Below are positions 22,900-29,637 of a stretch of DNA of 64,000 nt, in pieces. This DNA comes from Streptomyces iranensis (GTDB lineage Bacteria; Actinomycetota; Actinomycetes; Streptomycetales; Streptomycetaceae). A program made the position numbers and the translations under genes. How positions within the stretch are numbered: the stretch's first letter is position 1; each line of letters starts with the position of its first letter. Under the pieces are notes generated by a model. It saw only the letters and a list, made by a program, of their open reading frames with translations, made no database searches and was not told the origin of the DNA. The stretch spans positions 124,001 to 188,000 of the forward strand of contig NZ_JAGGLR010000024.1 of assembly GCF_017874715.1 (NCBI RefSeq), read 5' to 3'.

Positions 22900-24453
22900 T
22901 CAGCTCAGCGGAGACGTACCGAAGCGGCTGGGAAGGCCCAGCTTGCCAGGGTTGAGGATGCCGGCCGGGTCCAGGGCCTTCTTCACCGCGACGAACGTCG
23001 CGAAGCCCGCCCCGAGGGATTCCTCCAGGTAGGGGCCGCGCAGCAGACCGCAGCCGTGGTGGTGGCTGAGCGCCGCGGCGTGCTTGATGAGTACGGCGTT
23101 GGCCGCGTCCCACACCGAGCGGTACCAGCCGCGGCGCGATTCCGGCGCCACATCGCCACGTAGCGAGAAGTAGACGCAGGCGCCGTCGGTGTACGCGTGG
23201 GACTGGTGGGCCGAGGCGGCCAGGGTGCCGTCCACCGCCTGGACCGCGGCTACCACCTCGTCGTAGATCACTGGGAGGTCGGTCCAGGACGCGGCCATCT
23301 CCAGGGTGTCGGCGACGAGGCCCGGACCCGGCTTGAAGCCTTCGGCGGACTTGCCGACCAGCATCCGCTCGTCCAGCCAGCGCTCGAAGACGGCCTGGCT
23401 GTCCAGCTCGGGTCCGTACTCCTCGCAGACCTCCTTCGCCACCTTGATCGAGGCGTCGACGACGGCCGGGTCGCCCTCGTCGGCGATGAGCAGGAGGTTG
23501 GTCTCCGGGTGGCCGAAGTGGGTACCGGACTCCAGGGTGTCGTACAGGCGCAGGACGGCCGGGGTGGCGCCGCGCTGCATGATCCTGCGGCAGGCGTCCA
23601 GGCCTTCCGCGAAGGTCGTGAAGCCGTACGCGGCGGCGCTCGCGTACTCCGGCAGCGGGTGGACCCGCAGCCGGGCCGCGACGATGGCTCCGAGGGTGCC
23701 TTCGGAGCCGATGAACAGCTGGCGCAGGTCCGGGCCGACCGCCGCGCGGGCGTAGTCGCCGTACGTGGCGCGGGTGCCGTCCGCGTGTACGACGTCGACG
23801 CCGATGACCATGTCCTCGATCTTGCCGTAACGCGTGGAGAGCTGACCGGCGCCGCGGCAGGCGATCCAGCCGCCGACGGTGGAGACGGCGAACGCGGACG
23901 GCCAGTGGCCGGTGGTGACGCCGTACTCCTCCTGGAGCTGCTTCTCGAAGAGGTCGCCGAACATGCCGGCCTGGACGTCCACGACGTTCGACTCGGCGTC
24001 GAAGCCGATGATCTGGTTCAGCCCGCACATGTCCAGGACGACGCCGCCGAAGACGGGGAGCGCGGCACCGGTGACGTTGGAGCGGCCCGCGGACGGGGTG
24101 ACGGGAATACCGGCCCCGTGGCAGATCCGCAGCACGGCCGCGACCTGGTCCGCGTCGGCGGCCTCGACGATCACGGCGTTCGGGGTGGCGGGACGGCCCT
24201 CGGTCTCGCCGATCATCGAACCGGCCCACCAGTCACGGGTCCGGGTGACGACCTCGTCGCGGGAGGTGTGCACCGCATGCGCGGCCTCGCGCAGCGCCTC
24301 GACCACGGACCCGGGGACCACGACCGGGTTCACCTGGAGCGCGGCCTCGCCGTCACCGATCGGGGTGTTCCGCGCCCAGGTGGCGAAGCTGGGGGCGCCG
24401 ACGGTGTAGTTACCCCGGTTGAACGGGTGGGTGATGGTCTGACGGCTGATCAT
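22900..24453 (-). CDS. FAD-binding oxidoreductase, alkyl-dihydroxyacetonephosphate synthase-like
   Basis: A 517-residue flavoprotein of the FAD-linked oxidase (VAO) family. The PP-loop FAD site is at residues 90-260 (PNAVIVEAADADQVAAVLRICHGAGIPVTPSAGRSNVTGAALP; WPSAFAVSTVGGWIACRGAG; IGSEGTLGAIV). Near the C-terminus it carries LSHHHGCGLLRGPYLEESLG; the triple His is a signature of alkyl-DHAP synthases, where it is catalytic. Those enzymes swap an acyl for an alkyl chain on dihydroxyacetone phosphate to begin ether-lipid synthesis. Its place behind glpD, which makes dihydroxyacetone phosphate, supports this chemistry, but other oxidases share the fold. ATG 24453 overlaps the glpD stop. Confidence 0.88.
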   Translation of the reverse strand: MISRQTITHPFNRGNYTVGAPSFATWARNTPIGDGEAALQVNPVVVPGSVVEALREAAHAVHTSRDEVVTRTRDWWAGSMIGETEGRPATPNAVIVEAADADQVAAVLRICHGAGIPVTPSAGRSNVTGAALPVFGGVVLDMCGLNQIIGFDAESNVVDVQAGMFGDLFEKQLQEEYGVTTGHWPSAFAVSTVGGWIACRGAGQLSTRYGKIEDMVIGVDVVHADGTRATYGDYARAAVGPDLRQLFIGSEGTLGAIVAARLRVHPLPEYASAAAYGFTTFAEGLDACRRIMQRGATPAVLRLYDTLESGTHFGHPETNLLLIADEGDPAVVDASIKVAKEVCEEYGPELDSQAVFERWLDERMLVGKSAEGFKPGPGLVADTLEMAASWTDLPVIYDEVVAAVQAVDGTLAASAHQSHAYTDGACVYFSLRGDVAPESRRGWYRSVWDAANAVLIKHAAALSHHHGCGLLRGPYLEESLGAGFATFVAVKKALDPAGILNPGKLGLPSRFGTSPLS

Positions 24454-26123
24454 GCTGCTGCCCCTTCGAGGAGTACGGACTTTTCGCGACGGACGGCGAC
24501 GAGGTACTCGGCGACCGAGCGCTCGACCTCCGCCTCCGTGAGGTTCAGTTCCTGGCCGAGAATCGCGCCGACGGCCCCGGCGGCGTCGGCGGAGGCGTCC
24601 CGGGCGAACAGCCGGGCGCGTGTGCGGCGGGAGAGGACGTCGTCGACCGACCGGGCCAGCTCGGCACGGGCCGCGTACACGACCTCCGCCTTGGTGTACG
24701 GGAGTCCCGCGACGACCGGCTCGGCCAGCGACGGGTCGTCCTGGATGAGGTCGCCGACGAAGCGGGCTTCGGTGCCGAAGCGCTCGCCCAGGTGGGCGGC
24801 GATGCCACCGGACGCGGCGACGGCCTCGGAGTCGTAACCGGCGCCGCCGAGGAGCGGGAGGCCGGTGGTGCGGCTCCTCCCCTTGCGGCCGAGGACCGTC
24901 ATCACCTTGTCGATGACGAGTTCGCCCATGTGCCGGCTGGTGGTGAGCTTCCCGCCGGTCACCGTCACCATGCCGGTGCGGCCGACGGTGATGTGGTGGT
25001 CGCGGCGCATATCGAGAGTGGCGCCCTCCTTGCCGCCGACCAGCGGGCGCAGACCGCCGATGGAGCCGACCACATCGTCCGCGGTGAGCTTTCCCTCGAA
25101 GGCGGTGTTGGCGCCCTCCAGCAGGAAGTCCATCTCCTCGCGGGTGCAGTGCACATCATCCGGGGAGCCCTGGTAGTCCTCGTCGGTGGTGCCCAGCACG
25201 ACGTTGTTGCCCCAGCGGGTGCAGGTCGCGCGGCGGGCCCGGCCGGGAACCGGCACGGTGACCGTGCAGTTGATCCGCAGCTTGTCCCAAGGCACCACGA
25301 TATGGACGCCCTTGGCGGGCCGGACCCGCGGCCTGTGACCTTCGTCCGCCTTCGCGTCCAGCTCGTCGGTCCACACCCCGGTGGCGTTGACGACGGCCCG
25401 CGCCCGGATGTCGATGGTGTCGCCGTCCGCCGAGACCCGGGCACCGGACACCTTGCCCATCCGCGTCAGCAGACCCTCTGCCCTGGCTCCGTTGAGGACC
25501 GTCGCGCCGAGCGCGGCGGCGGTGCGGACGATGGTGAGGACGAGCCGGGCGTCGTCGGTGCGGGCGTCGAAGTACATCAGCCCGCCCTTGAGGCTCTCGG
25601 CGCGCAGCGACGGAGCCTGGGCGAGCACCTCGGGAACGGTGAGCCGCTGGTGGAGCTTGCCGATCCGCCATCCGCCGACCAGGTCGTACGTCCACAGCAG
25701 GCCCTCGAAGCCCTTGGCGAGGCGGGCGTCGAAGACACCTTCCTTGTCCAGGATCGGGAAGAGGAACGGCAGCCGGTGCACCAGGTGCGGGGCGTTCTTC
25801 CGGAAGCGGTGGCGCTCCAGGAGCGAGTGGCGGACCAGATTGACGTTGCCCTGCTCGATGTAGCGCAGACCGCCGTGCACCATCTTCGACGACTTCGACG
25901 AGGTGCCGGAGGCGAAGTCGTCCTTCTCGACCAGGGCCGCGCGCAGACCGCGCGAGGCGGCGTCGAGCACGGCGTACGCCCCGGTGATGCCACCTCCGAT
26001 GACGAGCACGTCGTACATGTCGTCGGCCAGTCGGCGCTTGAGAGCGGCCCGGTCGAGCAGCAGAGGAGTCCGGCGGGTCGCCGCGGCGCTGCGCCGCGGT
26101 TTCCGGGCGGGCATGGTGATCAC
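24450..26123 (-). CDS. glpD: Glycerol-3-phosphate dehydrogenase (FAD)
   Basis: A 557-residue enzyme that oxidises glycerol-3-phosphate to dihydroxyacetone phosphate, passing electrons to quinone. It has the dinucleotide fold VLVIGGGITGAYAVLDAASRG, the FAD signature GTSSKSSKMVHGGLRYI, substrate-binding GTTDEDY and the C-terminal helical domain of GlpD. The longer open frame upstream has no homology. I prefer GTG 26123 (V-I-T-M-P-A-R-K) because AGGAG lies eight bases before it; ATG 26114 would be too far. It is followed by the AGPS-like gene with a four-base overlap and preceded by glpK with a 74-base gap. Confidence 0.95.
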   Translation of the reverse strand: MITMPARKPRRSAAATRRTPLLLDRAALKRRLADDMYDVLVIGGGITGAYAVLDAASRGLRAALVEKDDFASGTSSKSSKMVHGGLRYIEQGNVNLVRHSLLERHRFRKNAPHLVHRLPFLFPILDKEGVFDARLAKGFEGLLWTYDLVGGWRIGKLHQRLTVPEVLAQAPSLRAESLKGGLMYFDARTDDARLVLTIVRTAAALGATVLNGARAEGLLTRMGKVSGARVSADGDTIDIRARAVVNATGVWTDELDAKADEGHRPRVRPAKGVHIVVPWDKLRINCTVTVPVPGRARRATCTRWGNNVVLGTTDEDYQGSPDDVHCTREEMDFLLEGANTAFEGKLTADDVVGSIGGLRPLVGGKEGATLDMRRDHHITVGRTGMVTVTGGKLTTSRHMGELVIDKVMTVLGRKGRSRTTGLPLLGGAGYDSEAVAASGGIAAHLGERFGTEARFVGDLIQDDPSLAEPVVAGLPYTKAEVVYAARAELARSVDDVLSRRTRARLFARDASADAAGAVGAILGQELNLTEAEVERSVAEYLVAVRREKSVLLEGAAA

Positions 26124-26197
26124 AACATCAACTCCTGGTGTTTCGGTTCGGCGGCCCGCCATCGTGTGCGGGCCGCCGGTGCGACGGCGGGGGGCCG

Positions 26198-27775
26198 TCA
26201 GTGGGGGGTGTGAGATTCGGGCGTACCCTCCCGCCGGGGGAGCGGCGCGGGGTCGTTCAGATGGGCGATCAGCACATCGCGCCAGGCGGTGCGCAGTTCG
26301 GCGCGCTCGGCCGATGTGATCGACGGTTCGAAGACCCGGCCCCGCGGCTGCGCCGCGACGACCTCTTCGAGCGAGGACCACAGGCCCTGGGCGACCCCGG
26401 CCAGATACGCGGTGCCGCGCAGGCTCGCGGTGGCGGAGTCGGAGACCCGTTCCAGCGGCAGGCCGGTCAGGTCGGCCTGGATCCGCATCAGCGGGTCGCT
26501 GCCGGAGACGCCGCCGCCGACCCGGAGCCGGGTGAACGCGGTGCCCATGGTGTCGGCGACCCCGTCGATGAGGTCGCACACCGAGTGCGCGATTCCGTCG
26601 AGCACGGCGCGGGCGAGATCGGCGCGAGTGGTGGCGAGAGTGAGCCCGGTGAGGGACGCGGTGGCCTCCGGGCGCCAGACCGGCGTACGGACCCCGGCGA
26701 GCGCCGGGACGAAACGCGGGGTGCGGCCCGGCCGGGTGGGGACCCGGCCCGCTTCCTCACCGAGCTCCTTCGGCGACGCGAACAGGCCCAGATTGTCACA
26801 GAGCCAGCGCAGCGCCGAACCCACGGTGGAGGTGTACGCCTCCAGGCTGTAGTGGCTGATGTCGCCCTGCCGCCGGCCGGGCTGGGCGAGCACCCCGGCG
26901 ATGTCCGGCCGGGGCAGGGCGGGCGTGGTGCCGGTCGCCGCGTCGACGAACGCGCCGGTCCCGTACATGCACATGCCCTGCCCGGTGGCGAGACCGCCGA
27001 GCGCGACGAGCGCGGCGTGCTGGTCGCCCATGGAGGCGGCCAGCGGGACGGCGACACCGAGGGCGGCCGGGTCGGTCGTACCGAAACCGGCGTCGTCGGA
27101 GCGGAGCTCCGGCAGCAGGCCGAGGGGGAAGCCGAGGCGGTCGATCCATGCCTCGTCCCAGGCGTGCCGCTCCAGCAGGTAGCCACCGGTGGACGCGGCG
27201 TTGGTCGGGGTGGTGGCGTGGACGGCACCGCCGGTGAGGCGCCAGATCAGCCAGGTGTCGACGGTCCCGAAGAGCAGTCGGCCCCGGCGGTGCGCGGCGG
27301 CCACCTCCGGGTGCGCGGCGATCTGCCGGGCAGCCCAGAGGAACGGGGCGCGGGCGCCGACCGGCCGGCCCTGCCGGGCCAGCAGCACGGCGTCCCACTC
27401 CGCCTCGTAGGCGGCGAGCTCATGCGCGTACCGGCGGTCCTGCCACACCACCGCGGGCAGTAGCGGCCGTCCGGTGGCCCGGTCCCACAGCATCGCCGTG
27501 GCACGCTGGGTGGACAGCGCGACCGAGGTGATCTCGATGCCGTCCTCGCGCGCCCCGCCCACGGCCCGACGCGCCACCTCGAGGGTGGCGGTCCAGATCT
27601 CCATCGGGTCCTGCTCGACCGAGAGGTCATTCGGATGGCTGACCTTGATCGGCCGGTAGAACACCTTGTGGGTGGCGCCCGAGTCGAGCACGACTCCGGC
27701 CCGGGTGCCCGTGGTGCCCTCGTCGATGGACAGCACACCGCGCCGTGGGGAGGCGCCGGGGAACGTCTGGGTCAT
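26198..27775 (-). CDS. glpK: Glycerol kinase
   Basis: A 525-residue FGGY-family kinase that phosphorylates glycerol at the 3 position with ATP. It has the N-terminal ATPase motif VLSIDEGTTGTRAGVV, substrate contacts (STQRATAMLWDRATGRPLLPAVVWQDRR), the GDQHAALVALGGLATGQGMCMYGTGAF ATP-site segment and the FGGY signature region RVGGGVSGSDPLMRIQADLTG. It starts at ATG 27775 just after AAGGGC. A 186-base gap with three 15-base repeats separates it from the transporter gene, so it may have its own promoter in addition to read-through. Confidence 0.96.
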   Translation of the reverse strand: MTQTFPGASPRRGVLSIDEGTTGTRAGVVLDSGATHKVFYRPIKVSHPNDLSVEQDPMEIWTATLEVARRAVGGAREDGIEITSVALSTQRATAMLWDRATGRPLLPAVVWQDRRYAHELAAYEAEWDAVLLARQGRPVGARAPFLWAARQIAAHPEVAAAHRRGRLLFGTVDTWLIWRLTGGAVHATTPTNAASTGGYLLERHAWDEAWIDRLGFPLGLLPELRSDDAGFGTTDPAALGVAVPLAASMGDQHAALVALGGLATGQGMCMYGTGAFVDAATGTTPALPRPDIAGVLAQPGRRQGDISHYSLEAYTSTVGSALRWLCDNLGLFASPKELGEEAGRVPTRPGRTPRFVPALAGVRTPVWRPEATASLTGLTLATTRADLARAVLDGIAHSVCDLIDGVADTMGTAFTRLRVGGGVSGSDPLMRIQADLTGLPLERVSDSATASLRGTAYLAGVAQGLWSSLEEVVAAQPRGRVFEPSITSAERAELRTAWRDVLIAHLNDPAPLPRREGTPESHTPH

Positions 27776-27855
27776 GGCAGCCCTTTCATTCGAGCACCGC
27801 GAGCGAGCCGTGCGGAGGGATGGAGAGCGGACGGAGGCGGAGGGAGGGAGTACGC

Positions 27856-27900
27856 AAGGGACGGGTATGGAAGGGACGGGTATGGAAGGGACACGCACGG
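27856..27900. repeat. Three tandem 15-base repeats upstream of glpK
   Basis: The unit AAGGGACGGGTATGG occurs twice exactly (27856-27870, 27871-27885) and once in diverged form (27886-27900). The array lies in the 186-base gap between the transporter stop and glpK. It contains no palindrome. It may be a neutral minisatellite or a direct-repeat protein site. Confidence 0.8.
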
Positions 27901-27961
27901 AGGGGAGACGTACACCGAGGGGGAGGGGGCCACCGCGCGGTGCGCCAGGTCCGGCGGCGGG

Positions 27962-29392
27962 TCAGGGCGCGGTCACGGAGAGCGCCGCAGCGGCGTCGCG
28001 GTCCTGTCCGGCGACCTCGTCGGGCGAGGCGGCCTTCGTCGGGTCCCACTTGATCACCAGGCAGGTGATCAGGCCGAGCAGCGGCACGACGGACAGCACC
28101 AGGAAGGTGTCGGCGAGCCCGAGCGAGTCCTTGATCTGCGGAAACACATACAAGCCGGCGACACTGCCGAAACTACCGATCATACCGGTGACACCGGTGC
28201 CCAGGGCGCGGACGTCACTGGTGTAAGAGAGCGCGGCGATGGACTTGCCGTTGGCCCCGGGCCCCGCCGAGTGGCAGAGGATGAACAGCACCGGCAGCAG
28301 GAACGCCACAGCCATGGGCACCTTCTCGAAGGTCAGCCCCATCGCCACCAGGGCCACGAAGACCCCGGCGAAACCGGCGGCGGAGCTGAGCCGCAGCCCG
28401 AGGCGGCGGCCGAAGTACGCGGACAGCAGTCCGCCCGCGATACCGAAGGCGTTGAACACCATCGAGCCGACGGTGGCCTTCTCGAAGCTCTCGCCGAAGA
28501 TCGTCAGGCTGATCAGGGGGAGATACCAGCCGACCGCGAAGTACTGCATCGACTGCCCGAGCGAGATCACCGATGAGAGGATCGTACGCGGCAGATACTC
28601 GCCCTTGAACAGAAGACCGGTCTGGCGGAAACCGATGACCGGTGCCTCAGCCGCGGTGCGGGTCATCGCGTCGGGTGTGCCGACCACGGCCTTGATCCCG
28701 TAGATCCGGTCCAGGTTGGTGACGGACTCGTCCAGTCGGCCCTTACCGGCCAGCCAGGTGGGACTCTCCCTGAGCATCAGCGCCTGGCTCAGCAGCAGCG
28801 CGACGGCGACGACCGCGGCCGAGCCGACCGACCAGCGCCAGATGTCGGCGCCGATGTCCAGGTTGAAGAAGACCAGGGCCAGGGCGAGGTTGCTGGTGGT
28901 GGCGACGTACCAGACGGCTTGCCACAGGTTGAGCCGGCCGCCCAGCTTCGCGGGCGTGTACTCGGCGAGCAGCGCCATGGCGACCGCGAAGTCGATGCCG
29001 TACGCGACACCCACCAGGACCCGGCCGAGCCACACGACGGTGAAGCCACCGGCGAACGCGGCGAGCAGGCCACCCGCGAGCGCGAACACCTTGGCGATGA
29101 GCAGTGGGGGAACGCGGCCGATGCGGGTGGCGAGCCAGCCACCGAGGGGGTTGAAGACGATGGCCAGCGCCGGGGCAGTGGCCGTGAGGACCGAGACCTG
29201 GGTGCTGGTGAGCTCCATCTGGGTCGTCATGGGCCCCAGACCGGCGCTCAGCGCCGCGTTCGAGTAGGCGTCGAGGAACAGCCCGCCGAACACGAGGAAC
29301 CAGATGATCTGCGCCCGGCCGGTGATCTTTCCGAGCCCATCGATGAGCGCAACGACGTCGGCGACGCTTCTGACGCTCGGACGTTGTGCCAT
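27962..29392 (-). CDS. MFS transporter, probable glycerol or glycerol-derivative importer
   Basis: A 476-residue major facilitator with twelve predicted membrane helices. It shows the MFS loop 2-3 motif GGWLATRIGRVPPLL, the sugar-transporter-like RLVGRVLVG-type region (VVWLGRVLVGVAYGIDFAVAMALLAEYTPAKLGGRLN) and a large central loop (residues 215-250). The position at the head of a glycerol operon that lacks glpF points to uptake of glycerol, glycerol phosphates or a glycerol-yielding compound; no member with this exact role is known to me. Its leader carries the terminators described at 29438-29510. Confidence 0.88.
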   Translation of the reverse strand: MAQRPSVRSVADVVALIDGLGKITGRAQIIWFLVFGGLFLDAYSNAALSAGLGPMTTQMELTSTQVSVLTATAPALAIVFNPLGGWLATRIGRVPPLLIAKVFALAGGLLAAFAGGFTVVWLGRVLVGVAYGIDFAVAMALLAEYTPAKLGGRLNLWQAVWYVATTSNLALALVFFNLDIGADIWRWSVGSAAVVAVALLLSQALMLRESPTWLAGKGRLDESVTNLDRIYGIKAVVGTPDAMTRTAAEAPVIGFRQTGLLFKGEYLPRTILSSVISLGQSMQYFAVGWYLPLISLTIFGESFEKATVGSMVFNAFGIAGGLLSAYFGRRLGLRLSSAAGFAGVFVALVAMGLTFEKVPMAVAFLLPVLFILCHSAGPGANGKSIAALSYTSDVRALGTGVTGMIGSFGSVAGLYVFPQIKDSLGLADTFLVLSVVPLLGLITCLVIKWDPTKAASPDEVAGQDRDAAAALSVTAP

Positions 29393-29437
29393 GAATCCGC
29401 CTTTGAGGAAGACCTACCGGCGGCACGGGGAGCACAG

Positions 29438-29483
29438 AAAAAGGCACGACGAAGCCACCGACAGGTGGTCTGTGTCTGTGCCT
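29438..29483 (-). terminator. Leader terminator/antiterminator structure 2 of the glycerol operon
   Basis: Read leftward, AGGCAC (29483-29478) pairs with GTGCCT (29447-29442) and encloses an inner stem CCACC-TGTC-GGTGG (29468-29455); a run of T follows (29442-29438). An alternative pairing GCACAG...CTGTGC would break the outer stem, giving mutually exclusive forms suited to antitermination. It lies about 45-90 bases before the transporter start. Confidence 0.6.
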
Positions 29484-29486
29484 GCC

Positions 29487-29510
29487 AAAAAACTGCGGAA
29501 AGCGCCGCAG
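29487..29510 (-). terminator. Leader intrinsic terminator 1 of the glycerol operon
   Basis: Read leftward, CTGCGG-CGCTTT-CCGCAG forms a perfect six-base-pair stem followed by six T residues. It lies inside the 5' leader, upstream of the first gene, where a terminator would abort transcription unless suppressed. The operon's own GlpP is the obvious candidate antiterminator. Strong U-tract terminators are uncommon in this high-GC background. Confidence 0.7.
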
Positions 29511-29549
29511 CACGTGAACTGCTGGAACCGCCAAAAGCGCGGTGCAGCG

Positions 29550-29579
29550 AGAGTAAGAACCAGCCATGAGAAACGTCAA
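29550..29579 (-). promoter_or_regulatory. Promoter of the glycerol operon
   Basis: Read leftward, TTGACG (29579-29574) and TACTCT (29555-29550) are separated by 18 bases, a good match to the principal actinomycete promoter class. Transcription from here would start near 29543 and give a leader of about 150 bases containing both terminator structures before the MFS start at 29392. Confidence 0.65.
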
Positions 29580-29637
29580 GGGTTCCGGCCAGGTCGCCGA
29601 AACGTGACGAGTGTCCAGCACCGGGCCTCGAGCCAGC

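Noticed and set aside
24792..26213. A 473-codon plus-strand open frame opposite glpD
   Set aside because: Shadow of glpD; no recognisable domain, and the opposite strand encodes a full canonical enzyme.
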